From assembly GCA_013359125.1 (NCBI GenBank), contig JABWCR010000007.1:1-64000 (forward strand): 64,000 nucleotides of DNA, in the 5' to 3' direction. Numbering within the stretch: the stretch's first letter is position 1; each line of letters begins with the position of its first letter. A program made the translations under genes and the position numbers. Source of the stretch: Armatimonadota bacterium (GTDB lineage: Bacteria; Armatimonadota; Fimbriimonadia; Fimbriimonadales; GBS-DC). Of the stretch, positions 1-11,164 are shown piece after piece. The notes beneath the pieces are model-generated. The model was not told the origin of the DNA. It searched no databases and was given only the letters and a program-made list of their open reading frames with translations.

Positions 1-30
1 GCTTCGGCTGCGAGGAGTGAGGGGCGCTCT

Positions 31-378
31 TTATTTCGCCAGCTTCAACGCCCGCAGGGCTCGCTTGACCGGATCGTAGTATCGATCCGCAACGCGCTCC
101 TTCAGCGGGACGCCAGGCTTCCGCCTGGCACGGCGTTTCGGCTCGCGGGGGCGCTCGCCCTCCCGAACGGTTGGGAACCTTCCGCCTGGCCTGCCGCCCG
201 GAAGGGCGGCGCTCCGTCTTTTGGCTCGCGGGGACGCTCGCCCTCCCGAACGGTTGGGAACCTTCCGCCTGGCCTGCCGCCCGGAAGGGCGGCGCTCCGT
301 CTTTCGGCTCGCGGGGACGCTCGCCCTCCCGAGACATTCTCGACGAGCCGAACGGGAATCTGCGCAAATGTAGCACAA
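31..378 (-). other. open frame through the repeat block, doubtful coding
   Basis: A 115-codon frame opens with TTG at 378 and runs through the 83-bp repeats, giving a periodic Arg/Pro-rich translation. Its last ~25 residues (VADRYYDPVKRALRALKLAK at the end) lie outside the repeats and look more protein-like. They could be the real 3' end of a gene whose front was replaced by repeats, or chance. No Shine-Dalgarno sequence precedes the TTG. I would not annotate a functional product. The remainder of 1-408 holds only the repeats and the direct repeats near 356-399. Confidence 0.25.
141..335. repeat. 83-bp tandem repeat, two full copies plus part of a third
   Basis: Copies begin at 141, 224 and 307, all with gctcgcgggg. 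The two full units (141-223, 224-306) differ at only about two positions and the third stops near 335. Each unit contains the palindromic stretch cccggaagggcggcgctcc. A partial, diverged copy seems to precede them (111-140), and a degenerate cousin lies at 11123-11145. There are no spacers, so this is not a CRISPR. It resembles the dispersed GC-rich intergenic repeats of Armatimonadota and Planctomycetota-type genomes; that comparison is from memory. Confidence 0.85.
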
Positions 379-399
379 AACTGAGTACGAATCTGCGCA
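356..399. repeat. 11-bp direct repeat flanking a TGTAGCACAA motif
   Basis: gaatctgcgca occurs at 356-366 and exactly again at 389-399, so the 33-bp unit 356-388 is followed by the start of a second copy. Between them lies tgtagcacaa-aac-tgagtacg (369-389), which recurs with three changed bases at 61102-61122. Function is unknown. It lies just downstream of the aconitase stop. Confidence 0.6.
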
Positions 400-408
400 G
401 AAACGCGC

Positions 409-3141
<2,733 letters not shown>

Positions 3142-3217
3142 GTTGTCACCTCGGTTGTGGGAGATGATTGATTTTACCTGCAGGATTTTGGAACCTTGAG
3201 AGCGAAGATGGGTAATC

Positions 3218-4639
3218 ATGATTATGAAACGGCCTCTTGTTAGCTTCTGGCTCTCGCTCATCGCCGTCGCGCTGTTTGCCCAGTCGGATGAAGCCGTTAT
3301 CGAGCGCATCATCAAGGAAGGCAAAGAAAACAATCAGGTGATGGAACATCTGCGCCATCTGACCAAGCAGATCGGTCCGCGCCTGACCGGATCGCCTGGA
3401 CTTCAAACAGCTTGCGAATGGACGGCGCAGAAGTTTCGCGAGTACGGGCTCCAGAACGTAACTTTGGAAAAGTGGGGCGAAGTTCCGGTCGGATTTGAGA
3501 GAGGGAAGCGGCAGATCGCTCGAATGGTCGAACCTGAGCGGCGCGACTTTGAGTTTACTTCGCCCGCTTGGACGCCAGGAACGAACGGTCTGCAGCGAGG
3601 CCGCGCGGTCAAGGCGCCTGCCGACATGGAAGAGTTCGAGAAGGTCAAAGAATCACTGAAGGGCGCATGGCTGCTGATGCCGCCCACTCAAGGCGGAGGA
3701 CGGCGCGCTCCGGACGCCCAGCCTACCGATTTGGAGAAGGCGATAGCGGCGAGCGGTGCGTTAGGCAAGGTTTTTGGCTCGCAAAACGAGTTGGTGCGCA
3801 CGAGCGGCTCATTTAGGAACCTCACCTGGGAGAGTTTGCCGACCGAGGTGCGCATCACCGTCCGAAAGTCCGATTACGACGCTGTGATGGAGCAAATCGC
3901 TGCCGGCAAGCAACCGCTCCTTGAGTTCGATCTTGAGCAACGGTTTATGCGGGGGCCGGTGCCTCTGTACAATGTGATCGCCGACATTCCTGGCACGGAG
4001 AAGCCCGACGAGATGGTCATCGTCAGCGGGCATCTGGACAGTTGGGACGGGCCTGGATCGGAAGGCGCGCAGGACAACGGCACGGGCACAATGGTGGCCA
4101 TAGAAGCCGCACGATTGCTGATGAAATCCGGCGCAAAGCCCAAGCGCACGATCCGCTTTATCCTATGGACCGGCGAGGAGCAAGGTTTGCTCGGCTCGCG
4201 CGCCTATGTGGAGATGCACAAGGACAAGCTGGACAAGATTTCGGCCGTGTTCGTGGACGACGGCGGCTCGAACTATCAAGGCGGCCTAACCTGCATTGCT
4301 GAGATGGAGCCAATGCTGAAGACGGTGATCGAGCCGGCAATGAAGGCCTTTCCCGACTTACCGATGAAGGTAACCGTACAGGATCGAATGCCCCGCGGCG
4401 GCGGCAGCGACCATGCGCCGTTCAATGCGGTCGGCGTGCCGGGCTTCTTCTGGCACGAGACGGGCCGCAACAACTACACGCATCACCATCACACCCAGCA
4501 CGATAAGTTTGAAACGTGCATACCTGAGTACTTGGTGCAGAGCAGTGTGAACAGCGCGATCGCGTCCTACTTGTTGGCGAATGCGGAGACCCTGTTACCG
4601 AGAGAGAAGGCGGCCCCTGCTTCGGAAACGAGGCCCTAA
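3218..4639 (+). CDS. secreted M28-family zinc aminopeptidase
   Basis: A predicted exported metallopeptidase of the M28 (carboxypeptidase Q/aminopeptidase) family, 473 residues. A signal peptide occupies about residues 1-21 (hydrophobic core, ending LFAQ). The catalytic half has the two-zinc motifs: H272 and D274 in [17 protein letters not shown] just after, the paired Glu in [11 protein letters not shown], an acidic VFVDDGG motif, and the last His ligand region [10 protein letters not shown]. The middle section (about 110-200) is probably a PA-like insert. ATG at 3224 is an alternative start; neither has a strong ribosome site. Its stop is 4 nt from the convergent small gene at 4644. Physiological substrate is unknown. 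Confidence 0.9.
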   Translation: MIMKRPLVSFWLSLIAVALFAQSDEAVIERIIKEGKENNQVMEHLRHLTKQIGPRLTGSPGLQTACEWTAQKFREYGLQNVTLEKWGEVPVGFERGKRQIARMVEPERRDFEFTSPAWTPGTNGLQRGRAVKAPADMEEFEKVKESLKGAWLLMPPTQGGGRRAPDAQPTDLEKAIAASGALGKVFGSQNELVRTSGSFRNLTWESLPTEVRITVRKSDYDAVMEQIAAGKQPLLEFDLEQRFMRGPVPLYNVIADIPGTEKPDEMVIVSGHLDSWDGPGSEGAQDNGTGTMVAIEAARLLMKSGAKPKRTIRFILWTGEEQGLLGSRAYVEMHKDKLDKISAVFVDDGGSNYQGGLTCIAEMEPMLKTVIEPAMKAFPDLPMKVTVQDRMPRGGGSDHAPFNAVGVPGFFWHETGRNNYTHHHHTQHDKFETCIPEYLVQSSVNSAIASYLLANAETLLPREKAAPASETRP

Positions 4640-4643
4640 GGCT

Positions 4644-4871
4644 TCATCCCGCCTCTGACGATTGGCTTGGCTCGCTGGGCGGCGTTTCGGGTTTGGGCGT
4701 CTGCTTCTTCTTCGCCTCCTGAACAATGCCAGCGGCAACAACGAGTAGGCCGACGCCGGCAGCGTAGGGCAAGAACCACTCGATCTGGCTGATTAGCTTG
4801 CCTCCGACGTAAATCGCCGCCGTGGCGACAATGATCAGCAGTCCAAAGTAAATCAGCTTGTTTTGAGGCAT
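4644..4871 (-). CDS. small membrane protein, two predicted TM segments
   Basis: Not recognised as a named family. The 75-residue product has two hydrophobic stretches (about residues 6-24 and 30-48) and a short polar, Pro/Glu/Ser-rich C-terminal tail after a KKK cluster, so the tail is probably cytoplasmic. The start ATG at 4871 has aggagat (rc of atctcct) about 6 nt upstream, a good site. It is the last gene of the minus-strand run aminotransferase-hisA-99 aa-75 aa, 17 nt after the preceding stop, so co-transcription is likely. No function can be assigned. Confidence 0.65.
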   Translation of the reverse strand: MPQNKLIYFGLLIIVATAAIYVGGKLISQIEWFLPYAAGVGLLVVAAGIVQEAKKKQTPKPETPPSEPSQSSEAG

Positions 4872-4888
4872 TGCCTATCTCCTCCGGG

Positions 4889-5188
4889 CTATTCCCTCAG
4901 CATTCTCTGCACTTCTTGAGCCGCTTCGACCTCGCCGATCCGATTTTCCATCGATTTCAAGCGATCTTCCATGTGATCCAATCGCTCCTGCAAGCTGAGC
5001 GAATGCTCGGTCGTCGAGCTGCGAAGTTTCTTGAGTTCCTCGCCGATCGCGCCTGTCCACTGCCTTTGTGATTCTGACTGCGGCAACGACTTCGGCGCCC
5101 GAACCAATCGGATCATGATGCCAATGCCGATCAAGATCAGCATCACCATGATGCCGACTGACGTTATGATGAAAACTCCATCGTCCAC
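4889..5188 (-). CDS. single-pass membrane protein with cytoplasmic coiled coil
   Basis: Not recognised. The 99-residue product starts with GTG at 5188, preceded by a G-rich ribosome site (ggggga). It has one TM helix (about residues 7-27), then a charged region and a heptad-like helix (about 55-97, rich in Leu/Glu/Arg: LQERLDHMEDRLKSMENRI) that should form a coiled coil. The architecture resembles small phage-shock- or LapA-like scaffold proteins, but there is no diagnostic motif. It begins 1 nt after the hisA stop, so translation is almost certainly coupled to hisA. Confidence 0.65.
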   Translation of the reverse strand: MDDGVFIITSVGIMVMLILIGIGIMIRLVRAPKSLPQSESQRQWTGAIGEELKKLRSSTTEHSLSLQERLDHMEDRLKSMENRIGEVEAAQEVQRMLRE

Positions 5189-5189
5189 T

Positions 5190-5885
5190 TTATTCCCCCG
5201 TAACGTGGCTTAGACTTATTTTACCCTCATAAATCGCTTTGCCGACGATCACGCTCTCGACGCCCAAGTCGAACAGCGTCTTAACATCGGCCATCGAGGC
5301 CACGCCGCCCGAGGCGATGACGGGAATCGAAACCGCGGCGAGTAAAGCGCGAACCGGCTCCGGGTCGATCCCGCGCATCGATCCGTCTCGCATGACGTTG
5401 GTAAACACAATGCGCTTGCATCCCGCCTGTTCGGCGCTTTTGGCCGCCTTCAGGTAGTCGCCCGCCATGCTTGCCCACCCGTGCGTGGCGGCCTCGCCGA
5501 ACTTCACATCTAACCCCAGCGCGACCTTCTCGCCGAACTCATTATAGAACGAAGCATCGCCCTCCACCGCCGCCGTGCCAATGACCAAGCGATCAACGCC
5601 GGCATCGATCAGCATCCGCGCAGACCCAAGCGTCCTGATGCCGCCGCCCGCCTGCACAGGGATGCCGACCGCGCTACAGATTTGGGCGATCAGAGCATGA
5701 GCGACTGGAATTCCGTCGCGGGCGCCCGCCAAATCGACAACGTGCAGCCGCCGCGCCCCTTGGCGCTCGAAATCGACCGCCACGGCGATCGGGTCGTTCG
5801 AATAATACGTCTCCGTACCGAACTCGCCGCGCGTCAGTCGCACGCATCGCCCGTCCAACAGGTCGATGGCAGGGATGATCTCCAT
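5190..5885 (-). CDS. hisA: ProFAR isomerase of histidine biosynthesis
   Basis: HisA performs the fourth step of histidine synthesis, an Amadori rearrangement of ProFAR to PRFAR, in a TIM barrel. The 231-residue length is typical (about 240). Visible signatures are the N-terminal catalytic Asp in IIPAIDLLDGRCVRL, the first phosphate site VQAGGGIRT, the second catalytic Asp region FTNVMRDGSMRGID, and the C-terminal phosphate site PVIASGGVAS. No other his gene is in the window, so it is an orphan from the usual his operon. It sits 1 nt after an aminotransferase gene and is followed 1 nt later by a membrane protein. Confidence 0.93.
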   Translation of the reverse strand: MEIIPAIDLLDGRCVRLTRGEFGTETYYSNDPIAVAVDFERQGARRLHVVDLAGARDGIPVAHALIAQICSAVGIPVQAGGGIRTLGSARMLIDAGVDRLVIGTAAVEGDASFYNEFGEKVALGLDVKFGEAATHGWASMAGDYLKAAKSAEQAGCKRIVFTNVMRDGSMRGIDPEPVRALLAAVSIPVIASGGVASMADVKTLFDLGVESVIVGKAIYEGKISLSHVTGE

Positions 5886-5886
5886 G

Positions 5887-6963
5887 CTAACGCATCTCCG
5901 TTAACGCGCCTAACAAAAGATCGACGTTTTCCCTCGTGCAGGACCGCCCCATAAGACCGATCCGCCAAACCTTGCCCTTCCATTCGCCCAGTCCGCCGCC
6001 GATCTCGATGTTGCAGTTTCGCAACAGCCTCTGGCGCAGTTCGGCCTCGTTCACGGGCGCTTCGATACTGGTGAGCATGGGCAAGCGATTCGGTTCGTCG
6101 ATCATAAAACGGAATCCCAGTTCGCCTAAGCCCTGCCAAAGCGCCTGAGCGGTTTCGAGGTGGCGCCGATAGCGATTCTCCAGACCTTCTTCTTCGATCA
6201 GTCGCAAAGCGGCGTCCATGGCATAGAGCAGGGTTGGGCTGGCCGTGTGGTGATAAATGTGCGGCTCGTTCCAGTAATCCCAAAGCAGCCTAAGGTCTAA
6301 ATACCAACTGAGGTTGGGCGACCGACGAGTTTGAATGCGCTCCCAAGCGCGAGGACTGACGGTGATGGGAGCCAGGCCAGGCGGCCCGCCAATACACTTT
6401 TGCATTGCGGAATAGACGACATCGACCCGATCGCCGTGCACCGGCAGCCCGCCAAGGCTGGTAACGCAATCGACCACGACCAAAGCGCCGTAGTCGTGCG
6501 CAAGTCGAGCAATATCCTGAATGGGTTGGGCAATGCCGATGCTCGTTTCGGCATGTACAATCGCGACCAAGCGGGGATTGGGAGTTTCCTTTAGCGCGGC
6601 CTCGACCATCTCAGAATCGATAGGTTGACCCCAGGTTTGCTGAACGACCTTACAGTTGGCGCCGTAGCGTCGGGCGATCTCGACCATTCGAGCGCCAAAG
6701 AACCCGTGCACGGCGATGATGACGCTGTCGCCCGGCTCGATCAAGTTGCCGAGGGCGGCCTCCATCCCGCTCATCCCCGTGCCGGGCAGGGCGAGCGCGA
6801 CCTCGTTCTGGGTCTGAAAAACTAGGCGGAGGCGCTTTTGAATAGAAGTCAGAACTTCGAAAAGTTCGGGGTCGAGATAACCGACCACCGGCCTCTGCAT
6901 GGCCTGGTACACCTCTTCGGGAACCATGCTCGGCCCCGGCCCTAACAGAATCCTCTGCTCCAT
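5887..6963 (-). CDS. alanine-glyoxylate / serine-pyruvate type aminotransferase (class V)
   Basis: A PLP enzyme of fold type I, class V, close to alanine-glyoxylate, serine-glyoxylate and purine-catabolism (PucG) transaminases. The 358 residues are full length. The pattern GPGPS at the start, LPGTGMSGMEAALGNL for the cofactor phosphate, DCVTSLGG for the pyridine-contacting Asp, and K189 in SAMQKCIGGPPG (Schiff-base lysine) are all present. The exact amino donor cannot be read from sequence. It heads a run with hisA 1 nt downstream. The upstream region has no strong ribosome site, so the start is probable rather than certain. Confidence 0.88.
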   Translation of the reverse strand: MEQRILLGPGPSMVPEEVYQAMQRPVVGYLDPELFEVLTSIQKRLRLVFQTQNEVALALPGTGMSGMEAALGNLIEPGDSVIIAVHGFFGARMVEIARRYGANCKVVQQTWGQPIDSEMVEAALKETPNPRLVAIVHAETSIGIAQPIQDIARLAHDYGALVVVDCVTSLGGLPVHGDRVDVVYSAMQKCIGGPPGLAPITVSPRAWERIQTRRSPNLSWYLDLRLLWDYWNEPHIYHHTASPTLLYAMDAALRLIEEEGLENRYRRHLETAQALWQGLGELGFRFMIDEPNRLPMLTSIEAPVNEAELRQRLLRNCNIEIGGGLGEWKGKVWRIGLMGRSCTRENVDLLLGALTEMR

Positions 6964-7019
6964 GAGATTCGAGATTCGCTCCAGAACTCCGTAATCCTGG
7001 CATAATAGGAAGTAGAGCC

Positions 7020-8000
7020 ATGAAACTACTCCTACCTGCCCTATTGTTGGCTTTTGCTCCGCAACCGTCGGATCGCGCCGATGTAACGTTTCAGAACCAG
7101 TCGTCGTACAAGGTCTACGTGTTCGTTAAGGAGAACCGTCAGTGGATTGGGCCGATCAAGCCTCGGGAAAGCCTCTTGGTTGATGGGGCATTCAAAGTGG
7201 GCATCAACCCTTTTGTGGTCGTCAGAGAGAAGAACGAGGATGAGGGCGACCAGAATAGCCATGCCATGGTCTGGCCGTCGAACGAGGTGGTCTACCGAGC
7301 TGCCGAGGGCAGGCCGCTCAGACCGGTTAACATCGACATTCCGAACAGAGTGTTCCAATCCATTCGAGAGACCGACCGGAGCATCGACCTGAAAGTTGAG
7401 AACAACACCGACTACACGATCGAATTGACTGTCGAAGGGATTGGTAAAGCCTCTGGCCTAGTATCGCCTGTCAGCGTACAGACGTTTGAAGACGTCATTG
7501 AGCTAGGAAAGAACAGAATTCTAGTCGTAGCGAAACCCAAGAAAGAACCGACCGAGCCTGGCAAGAGCCCGTTCGTGGATGTGGCTTTCATCGAAGTGGA
7601 CGGCGGGCGCAAAGGGGATGGCGCATCAATCAAGACGTTGGTGATCACCGACAAGAGTTTTGGATCACAAGGACTGCCCCGTGTGATCGATGAGCCAATA
7701 GAGCCGCCCAAGCCGAGCATAAACGGCAGTTGGAAGATGCCGGACGGCCCAGTTCTGCGCATCGAGGGTTCGAACGGATACTGGGAAGAACTGGCTCACT
7801 TAGCCAACTTTGGTTTTAAGAAGGGCGAGTTGGGCGTGCGCAACATCAAAGAAGACCCCCAAAAACCCGGCGCTTTCACAGCCGAGGTGCTCTACCGGTT
7901 CCAAAGCGGCGAAGAAGATGGCTGGAAGCCAATGACGTTTGACCTAATCGACGCGAACACCATCCAATCCTCCGGCGGCGAATGGAAGCGGGTGGAGTAG
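7020..8000 (+). CDS. secreted protein of unknown function
   Basis: No family recognised. The 326-residue product has a short signal peptide (about 1-14, MKLLLPALLLAFAPQ), followed by a beta-rich exterior with repeated pattern 'N.[ST].Y.[IV].[LV].V' (VTFQNQSSYKVYVFV and LKVENNTDYTIELTV), suggesting two related Ig-like or jellyroll subdomains at about residues 20-115 and 117-215. A proline-rich linker (about 220-233) leads to a C-terminal domain beginning INGSWKMPDGPVLRIEG that resembles lipocalin/'lysozyme inhibitor-like' small barrels. A CATAAT box at about 7001-7006 with aggaag near the start supports a monocistronic gene. Convergent with the gene at 8011. Confidence 0.75.
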   Translation: MKLLLPALLLAFAPQPSDRADVTFQNQSSYKVYVFVKENRQWIGPIKPRESLLVDGAFKVGINPFVVVREKNEDEGDQNSHAMVWPSNEVVYRAAEGRPLRPVNIDIPNRVFQSIRETDRSIDLKVENNTDYTIELTVEGIGKASGLVSPVSVQTFEDVIELGKNRILVVAKPKKEPTEPGKSPFVDVAFIEVDGGRKGDGASIKTLVITDKSFGSQGLPRVIDEPIEPPKPSINGSWKMPDGPVLRIEGSNGYWEELAHLANFGFKKGELGVRNIKEDPQKPGAFTAEVLYRFQSGEEDGWKPMTFDLIDANTIQSSGGEWKRVE

Positions 8001-8010
8001 TATCCTAAAC

Positions 8011-8307
8011 CTACCCCCCTGCAATTGCGCCGATGATCATGAACGGCTCTTCGCCCTTGGCCACAGCCTCGGGCAAAGGCGCGTCTGCCGGTTCGTTCGA
8101 CCAATCTTCGCCGCAGGCAAAGAACCGGATGAACGCCCGGCGTTTTAGCGTCCCATAATCGCGGATGGCGCCCTTGAGGGTCGGGTATCGAGCCTCAAGG
8201 GCGTCCAAGATCGCGCCGATCGTAACCGCGCCTTCCATCTCTAAACGAACCTCGCCTTCGACCTTGGCCAAATTGCGAAGGTGAAAGGGAAGCGTTACCC
8301 GAATCAT
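8011..8307 (-). CDS. ThiS/MoaD-type ubiquitin-like protein
   Basis: A small beta-grasp protein of 98 residues, ending in Gly-Gly (AIAGG at the terminus). This is the hallmark of ThiS/MoaD sulfur carriers, whose terminal Gly is adenylated and thiocarboxylated. The start [13 protein letters not shown] and the region [10 protein letters not shown] fit MoaD. No moaE, moeB or thiF-type E1 enzyme is nearby. Instead its ATG overlaps the stop of a beta-propeller gene (ATGA at 8304-8307), so the two are translationally coupled. It may act in molybdopterin or thiamin sulfur transfer, or in a separate modification pathway with the propeller protein. Confidence 0.82.
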   Translation of the reverse strand: MIRVTLPFHLRNLAKVEGEVRLEMEGAVTIGAILDALEARYPTLKGAIRDYGTLKRRAFIRFFACGEDWSNEPADAPLPEAVAKGEEPFMIIGAIAGG

Positions 8308-9419
8308 GCCAGCGTCTGCACCTCGACCGAGAGTACGCCCGGCAGATGCTCGGCAATGGGCGCCCAGCGGTCGCCCGAGTTGTTGCTGGCGTACACTTGC
8401 CCGCCCGTAGTGCCAAAGTAGACGCCGCACGGATCGAGCGAATCGACGCACATCGCATCGCGCAGCACGTTCACATAGCAGTGGCTCTGGGGCAGGCCGT
8501 CGGTCAGGGCTTCCCATTCGTTTCCGCCTGTACGGCTGCGATAGACGCGCAGTTTGCCCTCAAGCGGGACGTGCTCCGAATCGCTCTTGATCGGCACCAC
8601 ATAGATCGTCTCCGGCTCGTGCGCGTGCACATCGATAGGGAAACCAAAGTCGCCAGGCAGGTTGCCGCTCACCTCGTGCCAGTTGTCGCCCGCGTCGTCG
8701 CTGCGCATCACGTCGTAATGCTTCTGCATAAACAGCGTGCTGGGTTTCGAGGGATGAAACGCGATCCGGTGCACGCAATGGCCGACCTCTGCATCCTGAT
8801 CGGGGATGTACTCGGAGCGCAACCCTTTGTTGATCGGCTTCCAACTGGCGCCGCCGTCGTCGGTGCGGAACGCGCCCGCGGCCGAGATGGCGATAAACAT
8901 CCGGTTCGCATCGGTCGGATCCAGCAGAATCGTGTGCAGACACATGCCGCCCGCGCCCGGCTGCCATTGAGACCCGGTGCCATGATCGCGCAAGCCAGGG
9001 AGCTCGTGCCAGCTGGCGCCGCCGTCGGTCGAACGGAAGATTGCGGCATCCTCCACGCCGGCATAGACGGTATCGGCATCGGTCAGCGACGGCTCTAAGT
9101 GCCAAACGCGCTTAAACTCCCACGGATGCTGCGTGCCGTCGTACCACAGGTGATTGCCGGTCGGCGTGGCATAGGCGAACTCGTTGCCCACCGGCTCCCA
9201 AGTTTTCCCCCCGTCGTCCGAGCGCTGCATCACCTGGCCGAACCAGCCGCTGGTCTGCGACGCGTAGATGCGGTTCGGGTTGACGGGCGAACCCTTGACG
9301 TGATAAATCTCCCATCCGCCAAAAAATGGGCCATCGATCTTCCAATTCTCGCGCTTTCCGTCCGATGTGATAACGAACGCGCCCTTTTTCGTACCGACCA
9401 AAACTCTTACGGCGCTCAT
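8304..9419 (-). CDS. BNR/sialidase-type beta-propeller protein
   Basis: The 371-residue product consists of repeated blades with the Asp-box pattern S.DGG..W ([44 protein letters not shown]), typical of the sialidase/VPS10-type propeller fold. No signal peptide is seen ([17 protein letters not shown]), so it is probably cytoplasmic, and the catalytic Arg/Tyr/Glu set of true sialidases is not evident. The open frame reaches 9455, but ATG 9419 has gggagg 8-9 nt upstream. The coupled downstream gene encodes a ThiS/MoaD-like protein. Automated pipelines often call such proteins 'exo-alpha-sialidase' or 'glycosyl hydrolase'; I see no support for a hydrolase activity. Confidence 0.82.
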   Translation of the reverse strand: MSAVRVLVGTKKGAFVITSDGKRENWKIDGPFFGGWEIYHVKGSPVNPNRIYASQTSGWFGQVMQRSDDGGKTWEPVGNEFAYATPTGNHLWYDGTQHPWEFKRVWHLEPSLTDADTVYAGVEDAAIFRSTDGGASWHELPGLRDHGTGSQWQPGAGGMCLHTILLDPTDANRMFIAISAAGAFRTDDGGASWKPINKGLRSEYIPDQDAEVGHCVHRIAFHPSKPSTLFMQKHYDVMRSDDAGDNWHEVSGNLPGDFGFPIDVHAHEPETIYVVPIKSDSEHVPLEGKLRVYRSRTGGNEWEALTDGLPQSHCYVNVLRDAMCVDSLDPCGVYFGTTGGQVYASNNSGDRWAPIAEHLPGVLSVEVQTLA

Positions 9420-9562
9420 GCGGTTGTAGCCTCCCAAGCCATTGAATGTGGACAAGAATCTACCTCATGGCCAAGGAAGCTGTGGCCTCAAAGCGTCCGA
9501 CAATGAGAAACATGAGCGGTTTTGATTGCGCCAGATTCGGCTCTAATCGCTCGAATCCGGCG

Positions 9563-9568
9563 TATACT
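9563..9568 (+). promoter_or_regulatory. -10 box TATACT of the tail-fibre-like gene
   Basis: tatact lies 27 nt before a TTG start that is preceded by a perfect aggagg (9581-9586). This supports transcription starting near 9575 and the choice of the TTG at 9596 as the start. No clear -35 box. Confidence 0.5.
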
Positions 9569-9595
9569 ATCGTGATTCATAGGAGGCAGGCAACG

Positions 9596-11068
9596 TTGAA
9601 AACTCGAATACTTGGTGCTCTTGCAGTTCTTGCGATGGCGTCTATCGCTTCGGCGCAGACCACAGTCATGACGTACCAGGGCCAGCTGCGAGAGAATGGT
9701 TCGCCCGCAAATGGCAGTTTCAACATGACTTTTCGACTCTTTAGCGCAGCCTCGGGCGGAGCGGCGTTAGAGACATTTGGACCGACTGCCGTTACCGTGA
9801 CCAACGGGCTCTTTAGCCAATCGCTCACGTTCTCGGCCTCTCACTTCAGCGGCTCGGATAGATGGCTAGAGATCGCTGTCGGTTCCAACACGCTTTCGCC
9901 GCGAATTAAACTCAATATGGCGCCTTATGCGACTTTTGCGACCAAGGCGCCTTGGACCGGCCTGTCTGGCGTACCGGCAGGATTTGCAGACGGTATCGAC
10001 AACGACACGACCTATTCAGCCGGTAGCGGCCTCTCTCTTGGCGGAACCACCTTCAGCGTTGCGAACAACGGCATCTCCAACGTCATGCTGGCCAGCGATG
10101 GGACATCGCTCAACAAGGTATCGGCAGGCAATATGTTCGTCAATGGCGCGAACATCGGCATTGGTACTAGCGCTGCGATTGGCAATGCGCGATTTGTGGT
10201 CAGCCAAGCGACGACCGGTTTCGGCGGTATGTACGTCAATACGAATACTGGCGGACAACCCTTTTATGGATATTCGCAGAATGCCGTGCCAGTCGCATAC
10301 CACTATCTGGACGGACCGGATGGCAACAAGTGGAAGCTCTTTCATGGCGGAATACGCCTGACCGTTACCTCAACGGGCGATATTGGCGTGGGCACGACCG
10401 CGCCAGTTGCAAAGTTAGACGTTGCCGGCACGACAAGGATGACGGGATTTCAGTTGACAACAGGCGCCGCGGCTGGCCGAATGCTCGTCTCCGATGCCTC
10501 AGGTATCGGAACATGGCAGGTCAATCCGGGCGGTCCGCCATCGGGCGCCGCAGGAGGCGATCTGACAGGCACCTATCCCAATCCGACTATTGCCGCCAAT
10601 GCAATAACTGCCACAAAATTAGCGAACGACGCCGCCTCGCTCTCAAAGGTTTCTAACGGCGTCCTGATCAGTAACAATGTGCACGTGGCGTTGCCTACAA
10701 ACGGCACCCTTCTTTTGAAGAACGATTTCAACCATGGCGTAGGCTGGTTTGGGACGGGCAAACCGTTTGGCACGCACATGCCGGATGGCCCAATTCTTTA
10801 CGGCTGGGCAGGCGGCGCGCTGGGCACCACCCAGGGCGGCGTTACCTTGGCACTGTGGTGGACGCATACCGGTCGCGTCGGAATTGGGACAACCTCGCCC
10901 AGCAACACTCTTACTGTCAATGGAGTTTCAAACTTCAACAATAACGTGGCAATCGGCCTCACAACCCCTGTCGAAGCCTTGCACGTAGTGGGCAACATTC
11001 GCGTTGACAGCGGCGAGATCCGAGTTGCGCCAAAGGGTAAGATTGAACTTGAAAAGGGGCTAAGTTGA
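9596..11068 (+). CDS. secreted phage-tail-fibre-like protein with repeated beta motifs
   Basis: A 490-residue exported protein. TTG at 9596 is preferred over the upstream in-frame codons because aggagg sits 9 nt before it and the sequence then gives a clean signal peptide (about 1-20, ending ASAQT). Residues 20-120 (YQGQLRENGSPANGSFNMTF...) form a domain common in Planctomycetes and Armatimonadota secreted proteins. The rest contains repeated tail-fibre-like motifs: GIGTSAAIGNARFVV, VGTTAPVAKLDVAGT, IGTTSPSNTLTVNG, GLTTPVEALHVVGNI, each 'v/iG(I)GTT.P...L.V.G', and GDLTGTYPNPTIA. The C-terminus is abrupt (KIELEKGLS), with no chaperone domain. Likely a cell-surface fibrous protein; partner unknown. 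Confidence 0.8.
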   Translation: MKTRILGALAVLAMASIASAQTTVMTYQGQLRENGSPANGSFNMTFRLFSAASGGAALETFGPTAVTVTNGLFSQSLTFSASHFSGSDRWLEIAVGSNTLSPRIKLNMAPYATFATKAPWTGLSGVPAGFADGIDNDTTYSAGSGLSLGGTTFSVANNGISNVMLASDGTSLNKVSAGNMFVNGANIGIGTSAAIGNARFVVSQATTGFGGMYVNTNTGGQPFYGYSQNAVPVAYHYLDGPDGNKWKLFHGGIRLTVTSTGDIGVGTTAPVAKLDVAGTTRMTGFQLTTGAAAGRMLVSDASGIGTWQVNPGGPPSGAAGGDLTGTYPNPTIAANAITATKLANDAASLSKVSNGVLISNNVHVALPTNGTLLLKNDFNHGVGWFGTGKPFGTHMPDGPILYGWAGGALGTTQGGVTLALWWTHTGRVGIGTTSPSNTLTVNGVSNFNNNVAIGLTTPVEALHVVGNIRVDSGEIRVAPKGKIELEKGLS

Positions 11069-11122
11069 TGCGGTTGCGGCGTCTGAATGAAGAGATTGCG
11101 CTCTCGGCTTTCACACCGGAAT

Positions 11123-11145
11123 GCCACCCGGAAGGGCAGCGTTCC
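11123..11145. repeat. degenerate copy of the 83-bp repeat core
   Basis: gccacccggaagggcagcgttcc resembles the repeat-unit core at 141-306 and lies in the 96-bp gap between two plus-strand genes. The flanks ccggaa...ttccgg allow an imperfect hairpin (about 11117-11148), so it may also serve as a terminator of the preceding gene. Confidence 0.45.
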
Positions 11146-11164
11146 GGGATTACTCTTGAAACGC

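Noticed and set aside
141-335. Possible CRISPR array
   Set aside because: The 83-bp units abut without spacers and differ from CRISPR repeat size; no cas genes are present.
5190-5885. Part of a his operon
   Set aside because: No other his gene neighbours hisA; it is with an aminotransferase and membrane proteins.
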